Counted from the first letter of the stretch, positions 1 to 7,330 are shown. The stretch is DNA of 11,419 nt from Desulfobacterales bacterium (GCA_029939875.1 JAOZSC010000044.1:1-11419); one strand, 5' to 3'. The notes: generated by a model not told the origin, from the sequence alone. Numbers and translations are program-made.

Positions 1-864
1 ATTGACCTTCCGGACCTGATCGGCAGCATCCTGATCTTGCTTACCCCTACAGGGCTTTTGACCTTCGGTGCCGTTTTGAGGGCCCGAAGTGCATTGACAA
101 CCGGAAACGGCACGGGGACCGCCCGGGACCAGGACAGACAGCGCGCCTTTTGGCTGCTCATGACCCTCACCGTTGTTCCACTGGCGGTGTTTGTCGGCTT
201 CAGCCTGATTCGCAACATCAAGCTGCACTGGACTGCGCCCATCTGGTTGGGCGCAATTCCATACATGGCCGCATTCATAGCTCCCGGCAAGCGCAGGGGG
301 GGGGCATTGTTGCCGGGGTGGCCTGCGAAATTATGGCCGGCAACCATCGTCGTCGTATTGCTGATCTACGGTGCGGCACTGCAGTACCTGACACTGGGAT
401 TTCCCGGCGTCCCGTACTCCGCGGTTCTTGGCGTCGGCATGCAGGATCTGGCAGGCCAGATCGAGGCCATTGTCGAGGAGCATGAACACGTCACCGGCGA
501 AACCCCGCTGGTGGTGTGCATGGATAAAGACCGGCTTGCCGGCTGGATTGCCTTTTACCGGGCAAAAAAAGTTGAGCGGGCAGCACCGCCACGGCTGAAG
601 AAAGAAGCGTTGCGGGTCAGCGGGGGGCACTTTTTCGGTAAAAACAGCGGCATGTACCGTTACTGGTTTTCTCCGCAGGCACAAAAGGGAAAAACGCTGC
701 TGCTGGTCGCACGCCGCCGGGGCCGTCTTTCAGACGCCAACATTGGGAGCCTCGCTTTGCGTCTCGGCAGGGTCCGGAACCTGACGGTTCACAAAAACGG
801 TAAAGCGGCGGGGCGCTTTTATTATCGTTTTCTGTATGGCTACCGGCCGAAGCCGCCGACATGA
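1..864 (+). CDS. GT39/ArnT-like membrane glycosyltransferase, C-terminal part (5' end outside window)
   Basis: The reading frame is open from the first base and stops at TGA 862-864, so 287 C-terminal residues are visible. The N-terminal half, which in this family carries the catalytic acidic residues, lies outside the window. At least three hydrophobic membrane stretches are visible (near window codons 8-24, 52-88 and 114-128), with the run NIKLHWTAPIWLGAIPY between the first two. A lysine/histidine/tryptophan motif of this kind is typical of PMT/ArnT-type (GT39/GT83) enzymes, which move a sugar from a polyprenyl phosphate carrier onto lipid A or protein on the outer face of the inner membrane. 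The last 150 or so residues form a basic soluble domain, presumably periplasmic. The substrate cannot be read from this part. A gap of 108 bases with its own strong RBS separates it from the peptidase gene downstream, so co-transcription is possible but not shown. Confidence 0.75.
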   Translation: MDLPDLIGSILILLTPTGLLTFGAVLRARSALTTGNGTGTARDQDRQRAFWLLMTLTVVPLAVFVGFSLIRNIKLHWTAPIWLGAIPYMAAFIAPGKRRGGALLPGWPAKLWPATIVVVLLIYGAALQYLTLGFPGVPYSAVLGVGMQDLAGQIEAIVEEHEHVTGETPLVVCMDKDRLAGWIAFYRAKKVERAAPPRLKKEALRVSGGHFFGKNSGMYRYWFSPQAQKGKTLLLVARRRGRLSDANIGSLALRLGRVRNLTVHKNGKAAGRFYYRFLYGYRPKPPT

Positions 865-972
865 GCCATTTTATCTTAAAACACCAGAGCGAAGCCAAAA
901 TGCATATTACGCGCGCCATTTGCAACTTGTTGTGAACTACTTCTAAATTTGTCAACGAAGGAGGAATCATCC

Positions 973-2355
973 ATGACTGCCTGGAAAGACCATTTAAAAG
1001 ACAATGCTTCACAATATCTTGAAGAACTGGTGGAATTTCTTCGCATCCCCAGCATCTCCAGTTTGCCCGCACACGCTGGTGATGTCGGCCGGGCCGCTCA
1101 GTGGGTGACCCGGCGGCTGGAAAAGGCGGGTGCGGAGCAGGTCCAGATACTGCCCACTGAAAATGGAGGCCATCCGGTGGTTTATGGCCAGTGGCTGCAT
1201 GCTGACGGGGCCCCCACCGTTTTGATATACGGGCACTTCGATGTCCAGCCGGTGGATCCGCTGCCGCTGTGGTCGGCGCCGCCTTTTGAACCCGTCGTCA
1301 AAAAGGACCGCATTTATGCCCGGGGGGCTTCCGACGATAAGGGCAACATGCTGATCCCGATTCTAGCCGTTGAGGCGCTGCTAAAAACCCGCGGGAGCCT
1401 GCCGGTCAATGTCAAGTTCTTTTTCGAGGGCCAGGAGGAAATCGGCAGCCCCCAGCTGCCGCAATTTATTGCCGCCCACCGTGATTTGCTGACCTGTGAT
1501 CTGGTGCTCAGCGCCGACGGCGGGCAGTGGGGTGAAGACCAGCCCGCCCTGATCGTCGGCCGCAGGGGGCTTTGCGCCATGCAGGTCGATCTGCAAAGTG
1601 CCGGCCACGATGTGCATTCCGGAACTTACGGTGGTACATTTAAAAATCCTCTGCATGCCCTGGCGGAACTGATTGCCGGGATGCATGACCCCCGGGGGCG
1701 TGTTCTGGTCGAGGGTTTTTACGATGACGTGCGAACACTTTCCGATGCCGAGCGGGCACAAATCGCCGAAATTCCTTTTGATGAAGCTGGTTATGCCCGC
1801 GAGTTAGGCGTCCGGAAATTGTTCGGGGAACCCGGATATTCCACTTATGAGCGCGCTTGGATGCGTCCCACCCTGGAAATCAACGGGTTGTGGGGCGGCT
1901 TTCAGGGCGAGGGCATCAAAACCGTCATCCCCAGTACGGCCCATGCCAAGCTTACCTGCCGGCTGGTGCCCGATCAGCAGCCCGATAAAATCGTGGAATT
2001 GATCCAGTCCCATGTTGACCGCTATGCACCTGACGGGGTTACAGCAGCATTTGAGCAACTGGCCGGCGTGGCCGATCCTTACCTGGTTGCCGGGGATCAT
2101 CCTGGAAACCAGGCTGCCCGGACAGTGCTCAAAAAGCTATACGGTAGCGAACCCTATGTGGCCAGGATGGGCGGTACCATTCCGGTCAGCGGTCTGTTTT
2201 TAAAAATCCTGGGCACCCACATGGTAAATTTTGCATTCGGGCTGAAAGATGAAAATATTCATGCTCCCGATGAATTTTTTCGCATCAGCAGTTTTGAAAG
2301 GGGCCAGCAGGCATACGGGTTGATGCTGGAACAGCTGCGCGATCGCTTTTCCTGA
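973..2355 (+). CDS. M20 family metallopeptidase (dipeptidase, CNDP/ArgE/DapE superfamily)
   Basis: A 460-residue cytosolic zinc peptidase, complete and of usual length for M20 dipeptidases. The frame extends upstream to a TTG at 949, but an excellent AAGGAGG at 958-964 sits 8 bases before ATG 973, which I take as the start. Metal and catalytic motifs are in order: GHFDVQP (His88 ligand, Asp90 support), RGASDDKG (bridging Asp121), EGQEEIGSP (Glu155 general base, Glu156 ligand), SADGGQ (Asp182 ligand) and ENIHAPDE (His430 ligand). The stretch from about 200 to 370 is the inserted dimerisation or lid domain, and GGTIPVSG at 400-407 is a substrate-binding loop. There is no signal peptide. The carnosinase-like subgroup cleaves dipeptides and similar small amides; the exact substrate is not readable. 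The gene ends 37 bases from the oppositely oriented amidotransferase gene, and no clear terminator hairpin lies between them. Confidence 0.93.
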   Translation: MTAWKDHLKDNASQYLEELVEFLRIPSISSLPAHAGDVGRAAQWVTRRLEKAGAEQVQILPTENGGHPVVYGQWLHADGAPTVLIYGHFDVQPVDPLPLWSAPPFEPVVKKDRIYARGASDDKGNMLIPILAVEALLKTRGSLPVNVKFFFEGQEEIGSPQLPQFIAAHRDLLTCDLVLSADGGQWGEDQPALIVGRRGLCAMQVDLQSAGHDVHSGTYGGTFKNPLHALAELIAGMHDPRGRVLVEGFYDDVRTLSDAERAQIAEIPFDEAGYARELGVRKLFGEPGYSTYERAWMRPTLEINGLWGGFQGEGIKTVIPSTAHAKLTCRLVPDQQPDKIVELIQSHVDRYAPDGVTAAFEQLAGVADPYLVAGDHPGNQAARTVLKKLYGSEPYVARMGGTIPVSGLFLKILGTHMVNFAFGLKDENIHAPDEFFRISSFERGQQAYGLMLEQLRDRFS

Positions 2356-2392
2356 TGCCTGCAGAATTATCTGTTGAGCCGGTTTTGCGCAA

Positions 2393-3166
2393 TCAACGGG
2401 ATGGCAGCGGAAATTCTTCGACGACAGGCGGGCTGCCGCTGATTTTCAGAATCGAATCGGCGGCCATCGGCTTCCATTGCGTGGGATCTAAATGCGGGAA
2501 TTCAAGCGGTTCCGAGCAGATGATGACAGTGGTCGCCAGCCGGTACCAGTACAGGTTGTAATAGTCTTCATACTGCTTGAAACTGCGAATGACATACAGC
2601 TCACGGCCGTTGCTCAGCATGCTGTTAACCGCTGTGTAACCCAGCGTTAGACCGCAAACTGCTTCGGCCAGTATCTCATGGACATCCCGGGGTGTGTGAC
2701 GGTCCCTGTCGATTTGTGACAGCAGGTAGTGAAAAAGATACTCGCTGTCGGAATCATCTCCGGTGAGAATCAATTGCGGACTGCGCGGCAGCGCTTCGGC
2801 TCCGTAGATAGTGCCGTTGTGCGTAAATGCCCAGCCGTTATGAAAGAAGGGATGCGTATTGGAAAGCGTCACGGGGATACCGGTGCTGGCCTTGCGCAAG
2901 TGACACAGGAAGATGTGGGGGATACCGTCTGTTGAAGACAGCGCTTCCGGATAACAGGATGCATCCAGGGCGCAGCCCAACTGGCGGACCAGCGGCAGCA
3001 TCGCAGTTTTTTTCCGGTTGGACACGGCCATCCCCCAGCCGGCCTTGTGACCGGGTTCAAGATTTTTCTCCGGCGGGATTTTTCCGGTTTGCGCCAGGTA
3101 ACGGAACTGCATGGTGATTTCCTGCCAGACATCCGCCGCACCATAAATACCCAGTAGCCTGCACAT
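2393..3166 (-). CDS. Class II glutamine amidotransferase domain protein (YafJ-like)
   Basis: A 257-residue stand-alone Ntn-type glutaminase. The ATG at 3164-3166 gives MCRLLGIYG, so Cys2 becomes the N-terminal nucleophile once Met is removed. This and the GGAGG a few bases upstream (within 3171-3180) fix the start; the open frame extends further upstream but would bury the catalytic Cys. Other class II motifs are GHKAGWGMA at 39-47, CHLRKASTG at 88-96 (His89 and Arg91, glutamine binding), HNGWAFTHNGTIYG at 109-122 (Asn117-Gly118, oxyanion hole) and TGDDSDSEYLF at 135-145. There is no attached synthase domain, unlike PurF, GlmS or AsnB, so ammonia would have to go to a separate partner, or the protein is a glutaminase or related amidase. 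It lies 52 bases downstream of the ABM-domain gene on the same strand, probably in one transcript. The physiological acceptor is unknown. Confidence 0.9.
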   Translation of the reverse strand: MCRLLGIYGAADVWQEITMQFRYLAQTGKIPPEKNLEPGHKAGWGMAVSNRKKTAMLPLVRQLGCALDASCYPEALSSTDGIPHIFLCHLRKASTGIPVTLSNTHPFFHNGWAFTHNGTIYGAEALPRSPQLILTGDDSDSEYLFHYLLSQIDRDRHTPRDVHEILAEAVCGLTLGYTAVNSMLSNGRELYVIRSFKQYEDYYNLYWYRLATTVIICSEPLEFPHLDPTQWKPMAADSILKISGSPPVVEEFPLPSR

Positions 3167-3218
3167 CGTCCCCCTCCTCGCAAGTAAAATACCAAAACAA
3201 TGACAACCCGGCAACCTG

Positions 3219-3521
3219 CTATTTGGGGGTTGACCCCCCCATATTGAATATTTCAAACTTGGTGGGCTCTTGCAACAGGTCTTCCAGTTTCGTTTCGTTG
3301 GCAGCCCTTTCCCGGCTTTCCTGCCAGGCAATCCAGTCCTGCACTGTTTGCCAGGTGGAAACCACCGTGATGCTGCCGGGGTCATAATGATTGACCCAGG
3401 TTTCACCGGATATGTAGCCAGCCTGATTCATCGCCTGCTGGCGCACTTCGGTAAGCTTCTCCAGCGCCTGCTGTGCGCTGCTTTCTTTAAAGTGCCGGGT
3501 GATTACAACCTTGATAGCCAT
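3219..3521 (-). CDS. ABM-fold (antibiotic biosynthesis monooxygenase-like) small protein
   Basis: A 100-residue protein starting at ATG 3519-3521 (MAIKVVITRHF) with a GGAGG 5 bases upstream, and ending at TAG 3219-3221. A longer in-frame start upstream is possible but has no such RBS. The pattern is a first strand (VVITRHF), a helix with regularly spaced Leu/Ala (AQQALEKLTEVRQQAM), GYISGETWVNHYDP, then ITVVSTWQTVQDWIAWQES. This is the usual layout of the dimeric ferredoxin-like ABM domain, in which the STW..W.AW stretch follows the third strand. Members range from cofactor-independent quinone-forming monooxygenases to signal-processing enzymes such as LsrG and to haem-degrading IsdG types. 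I see no diagnostic catalytic set that picks one. It is first in a likely two-gene unit with the class II amidotransferase. The proline-rich tail GGSTPK is unstructured. Confidence 0.78.
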   Translation of the reverse strand: MAIKVVITRHFKESSAQQALEKLTEVRQQAMNQAGYISGETWVNHYDPGSITVVSTWQTVQDWIAWQESRERAANETKLEDLLQEPTKFEIFNMGGSTPK

Positions 3522-3568
3522 AATGTCCTCCAGTGCGATTGGAAATGTAAGTTCATGCAATATTAAGG

Positions 3569-3596
3569 CTTATACAGCTTTTTTTCGACGTGTTAA
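3569..3596 (-). promoter_or_regulatory. Predicted sigma-70 promoter for the ABM/amidotransferase pair
   Basis: On the minus strand TTAACA (3591-3596, 5 of 6 to consensus) and TATAAG (3569-3574, 5 of 6) are separated by 16 bases. This puts the transcription start near 3562 and gives a leader of about 40 bases before ATG 3521. Position, orientation and match quality agree. The call rests on sequence alone. Confidence 0.55.
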
Positions 3597-3647
3597 ACCC
3601 AATATAACCATTAATCATTCGATGTTCATCCCTATTAATCCTGATAC

Positions 3648-3676
3648 TTGTTTTACAGACGATTGTGGTGTAAAAA
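3648..3676 (+). promoter_or_regulatory. Possible weak promoter for hisHF, overlapping an inverted repeat
   Basis: TTGTTT (3648-3653) and TAAAAA (3671-3676) are 17 bases apart, each a partial match to the sigma-70 boxes. The same bases hold a 7-bp perfect inverted repeat, TTTTACA (3651-3657) and TGTAAAA (3669-3675), with 11 bases between. Its 18-bp centre-to-centre spacing would suit a dimeric DNA-binding protein. A/T-rich repeats of this length can arise by chance, so this is a weak call. Confidence 0.28.
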
Positions 3677-3716
3677 ACAGTCTATTGTTTTGCTGAAAGG
3701 AGTCAACCGTATCACG

Positions 3717-5288
3717 ATGATTACCCTGCTGGATTACGGCGCTGGCAATGTCCGCAGCGTCATCAACGCCCTTGAGAGCCTGGGGCAGACGGTCAAAATT
3801 GTTACCACTGGCGAGGATATCCTGTCCGCGGAAAAACTTGTTTTTCCCGGGGTGGGCGCCTTCGGCAACATGATGCGCATTTTGCATGCAAAAAAGTACG
3901 TTGAGCCCCTGAAAGCCTATCTGGATGCCAACCGTCCCTTTCTGGGGATTTGCCTGGGACTGCAGGCGCTGTTCGAGCACAGTGAAGAGGCCCCGGGCAT
4001 TGACGGGCTGGGGGTTCTGGCCGGATCGGTCAAGCGATTTGCCATTGACCTTTCAGTTCCGCACATCGGCTGGAACGGGCTTAATTTCAAGCAACCATCG
4101 CGAATTTTTGACGGGCTTGAAGGTGGTGAAAAGTTTTATTTTGTTCATTCCTTTCACGTGGTTGCCGCTGATGATGCGGTTGTCCTGACCACAACCGACT
4201 ACGGCTACGAGTTTGTCAGCAGCATCCAAAAGGGCAATCTGATCGCCACTCAGTTTCACCCGGAAAAAAGCGGCCGGTTCGGTCTGCGGGTGTTGCAGAA
4301 TTTTCTCGATGCCGGTTCTCAAAAAGCCCTGCCCGTGCAGGCAAAAGGCGGCACCCGCCTGGCCCGGCGCATCATCGCCTGTCTGGACGTGCGTTCCAAC
4401 GACCGCGGGGACCTGGTGGTCACCAAGGGCGACCAGTATGATGTGCGGCACAACGGGGCCGTGCGCAACATGGGCCGACCGGTGGAGCTGGCCCGACGCT
4501 ACTATGGAGAAGGCGCTGATGAGATCACGTTTCTCAACATCACGGGCTTCAGGCAGTTTCCCCTGGAAGATATGCCCATGCTCGATGTCCTGCGGCAAAC
4601 CTCGCGTAATGTTTTCGTGCCGCTGACCATCGGCGGGGGCATCCGTGACTATACGGACAAAGACGGCCGCAGTTACAGCGCCCTGGAGGTGGCCTCCGAA
4701 TATTTCAGATCCGGTGCGGACAAGGTATCCATCGGCAGTGATGCCGTCCGGATTGCCGAGGATTACCTGAAAACCGGTCATAAAACCGGCCACAGCGCTA
4801 TTGAGGAGATATCCCGGGTTTACGGCAGCCAGGCGGTGGTGATTTCTATTGATCCGCGTCGGGTCTACGTCAACTCGCCCGACGGGATCCGACATGTGGT
4901 CATTGAAACCAACCAGCCCGGGCCTGCAGCAGAGCGCTATTGCTGGTATCAGTGTACTGTCAAAGGCGGGCGGGAAGGCCGGGACCTGGATGCGGTTACC
5001 CTGGCCAGGGTGTGCGAGGAACTGGGCGCTGGAGAGATTCTGCTCAACTGCATCGACCGCGACGGGACCAACCTGGGATTTGACTTGGAATTGGTCCGGG
5101 CGGTGACCGGGGCGGTTTCCATTCCGGTGATCGCTTCCAGCGGGGCCGGCGCCGTGGAGCATTTCCACGAGGTTTTCACCGCCACCAGGGCCGAAGCTGC
5201 TCTGGCTGCCGGGATTTTTCACCGCCGGGAAGTTCCCATCGTTGAGGTGAAGCGTTACTTGAAGGGCCGGGTGGAAACCAGGTCTTGA
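3717..5288 (+). CDS. hisHF: Bifunctional imidazole glycerol phosphate synthase, HisH-HisF fusion of HIS7 type
   Basis: One 523-residue chain carries both subunits of the fifth step of histidine synthesis. Residues 1 to about 203 are the class I glutaminase HisH: MITLLDYGAGNVRS at the N-terminus, GICLGLQ with nucleophile Cys79, and QFHPEKSG with His181 and Glu183. After a short linker (KALPVQAKGGTR), residues 215-523 are the (beta/alpha)8 cyclase HisF. IIACLDVR supplies Asp224 and VVISIDPRR supplies Asp379, matching the two catalytic aspartates of bacterial HisF. It releases ammonia from glutamine and joins it to PRFAR to give IGP and AICAR. The cyclase half has the insertions of fungal/plant HIS7, including KDGRSYSALEVASEYFRSG, the region around 350-364 and RYCWYQCTVKGGRE. 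Free bacterial HisF is about 250 residues; this half is about 310. I chose ATG 3717 because it begins the conserved strand; AAAGGAG at 3696-3702 is a rather long 14 bases upstream. No other his gene is in view. Confidence 0.95.
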   Translation: MITLLDYGAGNVRSVINALESLGQTVKIVTTGEDILSAEKLVFPGVGAFGNMMRILHAKKYVEPLKAYLDANRPFLGICLGLQALFEHSEEAPGIDGLGVLAGSVKRFAIDLSVPHIGWNGLNFKQPSRIFDGLEGGEKFYFVHSFHVVAADDAVVLTTTDYGYEFVSSIQKGNLIATQFHPEKSGRFGLRVLQNFLDAGSQKALPVQAKGGTRLARRIIACLDVRSNDRGDLVVTKGDQYDVRHNGAVRNMGRPVELARRYYGEGADEITFLNITGFRQFPLEDMPMLDVLRQTSRNVFVPLTIGGGIRDYTDKDGRSYSALEVASEYFRSGADKVSIGSDAVRIAEDYLKTGHKTGHSAIEEISRVYGSQAVVISIDPRRVYVNSPDGIRHVVIETNQPGPAAERYCWYQCTVKGGREGRDLDAVTLARVCEELGAGEILLNCIDRDGTNLGFDLELVRAVTGAVSIPVIASSGAGAVEHFHEVFTATRAEAALAAGIFHRREVPIVEVKRYLKGRVETRS

Positions 5289-5321
5289 AAACTGTGCTCG
5301 TTCGATACTGCCGTGACGGCC

Positions 5322-6662
5322 TCACGATTTCTTGTGTGCGAAATAATAACTGATGACCGCCCGGGCAATTTCTGCTGACCGGATTCCCAGTATTTTTCCG
5401 TGAACACCCAGAACCCCCACGCAAATGGCATCACCTCCCCGGGGCGGCAGCGCGTAAGCCGTAATCCAGTCATATTTGAAATTATCCCGGCTGTCATTGA
5501 TGGTGCCGGTTTTAGCTCCCAGGCTAAATCTGGTAAACTGTTTTTTTCGGCGCAGCCGGCGATAGAATTTACGAGCGGTTCCGTAACGCACGACATCGTT
5601 CATGAGGGCCTTGAGTTGAGCCGCTGTTTTATTGCTTACCGGTGATGCCAGGATTTTTCGGCCGACATGATACAGCACCGTGCCCGTCTTGTCCAGGATG
5701 GTGTCCACCAGCCACGGTGCCGGCATGTTTCCTCCGTTTACCGGCACGGTGGCCAGCAGAACAGCGTGCAGGGGGGAGATGAGGGTTTTTTTGTTGAACC
5801 CCGATGCGATCTCGGCCAGCCCAAAGTCATCAGTGGGGATTTCGATTTTGCTGACGGCCACCGGAAGATCATAGGCTATATGCCGGTTAAACAGAAATTT
5901 ATCGGCATAGTCGGCCAGGACATTGTGCCCGAGATCAAAGATGCCCAGTTTGCCGAAAACCGCATTGTTGGATGATGCGAAGGCATTGCGAAACTTGGTC
6001 CGGGATGTGTACTTTCCGCCGGAGGGTTTTAGCTGGTATTTGTAAAGGGTGTGTTTGCCGCCTTTGAATGAAACCGGTTTGTCAGGATAATAACCGGCGG
6101 CTTCCAGCACGGCGGCGGCGGAAACGATTTTAAATAGGCTGGCGGCCGGATAGTTCGCCTTCAGGCACAGGTTGCCGGTGCTGCCCTGCGCATCGCGGCT
6201 GGCCATGGCCAGGACTCGCCCATCGTGTGGATTTAAAACCAGCACGGCCGACTGCAGCGTCCTGGCGCGTCCGAGCAGTCGCAGGATGTATTTTTGCAGG
6301 TCCGTATCAAGGGAGGTGCGAACCGTGTAAGCCGCACCGTTTCGATTAACCGCGTATTGATCGGATAGCTGGTTTAAATCACCGGCGGCAGCGGTCAGAA
6401 AAGCGGTGAGATCCTGCTGTGAAATTATTGGAGCCGAGGGCTTCGGTGGGCTTTGAACGGGTGGTGTTACGGGCCGGGGTGCGCGCCAGTAACTGTATAC
6501 CCGGGCACCGGCGAAAAAAAGGAAAAGCGTCAGTGCAAAAGCAGTGCCGGCAACTGCCAGCAGCAGCGGCAGCCTTTTATGCAGGAGTCGACGCCTGGTC
6601 TTGCGCTGCAGTTTTTGCTGGTATTGTCGCCAGCCGGCGGTATCCGATTGGTTCCATTTCAT
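5322..6662 (-). CDS. Membrane-anchored penicillin-binding transpeptidase, short form
   Basis: A 446-residue bitopic protein with a basic cytoplasmic N-terminus (1-30), one membrane segment (about 31-53), a proline-rich spacer (61-80) and a periplasmic penicillin-binding transpeptidase domain. The three active-site motifs are present and correctly ordered: ASLFK (nucleophile Ser175, Lys178), SSNNAVF (230-236) and AKTGT (Lys384-Thr385-Gly386). It should cross-link peptidoglycan stem peptides. There is no glycosyltransferase domain as in class A PBPs. The roughly 60 residues between the spacer and the catalytic domain are too short for the usual class B N-terminal dimerisation module, which commonly brings those proteins to near 600 residues. 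The linker phrase VRTSLDTDLQKYILRLL recalls the region just before the transpeptidase domain of class A enzymes. It converges with hisHF, with 33 bases between the stops. Start codon ATG 6660-6662 has no strong Shine-Dalgarno, but a near-consensus promoter lies just upstream. Confidence 0.9.
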   Translation of the reverse strand: MKWNQSDTAGWRQYQQKLQRKTRRRLLHKRLPLLLAVAGTAFALTLFLFFAGARVYSYWRAPRPVTPPVQSPPKPSAPIISQQDLTAFLTAAAGDLNQLSDQYAVNRNGAAYTVRTSLDTDLQKYILRLLGRARTLQSAVLVLNPHDGRVLAMASRDAQGSTGNLCLKANYPAASLFKIVSAAAVLEAAGYYPDKPVSFKGGKHTLYKYQLKPSGGKYTSRTKFRNAFASSNNAVFGKLGIFDLGHNVLADYADKFLFNRHIAYDLPVAVSKIEIPTDDFGLAEIASGFNKKTLISPLHAVLLATVPVNGGNMPAPWLVDTILDKTGTVLYHVGRKILASPVSNKTAAQLKALMNDVVRYGTARKFYRRLRRKKQFTRFSLGAKTGTINDSRDNFKYDWITAYALPPRGGDAICVGVLGVHGKILGIRSAEIARAVISYYFAHKKS

Positions 6663-6704
6663 TTCAAATGCACTCTGAGCAGGTTATCATTCACATTGCA
6701 GGCG

Positions 6705-6733
6705 ACTATAGAAAGGCCGTGCCGGCGTGTCAA
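6705..6733 (-). promoter_or_regulatory. Near-consensus sigma-70 promoter for the penicillin-binding protein gene
   Basis: Reading the minus strand, a perfect TTGACA (6728-6733) is followed after exactly 17 bases by TATAGT (6705-6710, 5 of 6). Transcription would start near 6698, leaving a leader of about 36 bases before ATG 6662. This is the best promoter match in the window and supports independent transcription of the gene. Confidence 0.7.
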
Positions 6734-6816
6734 GTTAACCTTAGCATTGTGGTGTCAAAGTCAAGTGCGGGCCACCCGGTGCCTTCGCGCGCGAACTTAA
6801 TAATTTGGTTTGGGAT

Positions 6817-6844
6817 TGCAATTTTTGCCGTAAAGATTTATTAT
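6817..6844 (+). promoter_or_regulatory. Predicted promoter of the 116-residue gene
   Basis: TTGCAA (6817-6822, 4 of 6) and TATTAT (6839-6844, 5 of 6) are spaced 16 bases apart, giving a start near 6851 and a leader of about 30 bases. The inverted repeat 6826-6859 lies across it: one arm between the boxes, the other at the expected start site. Confidence 0.45.
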
Positions 6845-6859
6845 TCTTTTTTTACGGCA
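6826..6859. repeat. Perfect 9-bp inverted repeat, possible operator or leader hairpin
   Basis: TGCCGTAAA at 6826-6834 is matched by its exact reverse complement TTTACGGCA at 6851-6859, with 16 bases between. The left arm falls between the proposed -35 and -10 boxes and the right arm on the proposed start site. That layout suits a repressor site better than a transcript hairpin, since only the right arm would be transcribed from this promoter. Confidence 0.5.
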
Positions 6860-6881
6860 GCAATCAAAGGTAATACTCACC

Positions 6882-7232
6882 ATGTACTCATCCGATATCA
6901 AGCAATGCGCAAGGCAGATTGTCAAAGAATCGTTGAACCGGATACTGGCAGGGACATACGCCATCCCTTCCCTGTCGGAAATGGAACACTTTCTCAGGGA
7001 AAACTTTGATCACACCTTTGATGAATATCAGGTGACCCAGAAAATCAAACGGTCGCATCCCACGTGGAATCAGGAGCAGATGGAAGGAGAGATTGAGCGC
7101 AGCCGGCGGCATTATGAGAATGAACTGCGGGTCAATTTGAGGGTCGCCGCTTTAAACACCATTGAGGAAATTGAAAATCTGACCATCAGTCTGAATAATG
7201 CCATCCGGGAATGGAAGGTTATGCACCTGTAA
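6882..7232 (+). CDS. Uncharacterised 116-residue helical protein
   Basis: I do not recognise this protein. It starts at ATG 6882 (MYSSDIKQCARQ), with AAAGG at 6866-6870 as a weak, somewhat distant RBS, and stops at TAA 7230-7232. It is highly charged, has no signal peptide or membrane segment, and should be almost wholly helical and cytosolic. Residues 30-56 (LSEMEHFLRENFDHTFDEYQ) could be a small helical bundle. From about 64 to the end there are long amphipathic stretches (EQMEGEIERSRRHYENELR, then ALNTIEEIENLTISLNNAI) that might form a coiled coil or dimer interface. No helix-turn-helix is obvious. The promoter and inverted repeat just upstream suggest its expression is controlled separately. 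The PBP gene is divergent from it. Codon use looks like its neighbours', and coding status is supported by the promoter and an uninterrupted natural-looking sequence. Confidence 0.7.
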   Translation: MYSSDIKQCARQIVKESLNRILAGTYAIPSLSEMEHFLRENFDHTFDEYQVTQKIKRSHPTWNQEQMEGEIERSRRHYENELRVNLRVAALNTIEEIENLTISLNNAIREWKVMHL

Positions 7233-7330
7233 AGTCGCAATCCTTATTTAGTGGGTAAACGAAAACCCAGCGAATTGGATTTGTTGAGTTTCGCCGTTTA
7301 GATCATGGCGCACAAGATACTTGATTTTGC

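Noticed and set aside
4053..5222. A 389-codon minus-strand open frame inside hisHF.
   Set aside because: It is a shadow of the intact HisHF frame, whose every catalytic motif is present. Long antisense frames are common in G/C-rich genes.
5311..5321. GCCGTGACGGC between the hisHF and PBP stops as a bidirectional terminator.
   Set aside because: The palindrome has a 1-base loop and no T tract on either strand; it cannot be called a terminator.
6419..7009. A 196-codon plus-strand open frame running across the PBP gene's 5' end and the promoter region.
   Set aside because: It lies antisense to a well-supported PBP gene and then runs out of frame through the 116-residue gene. It has no ribosome site and no protein-like domain.
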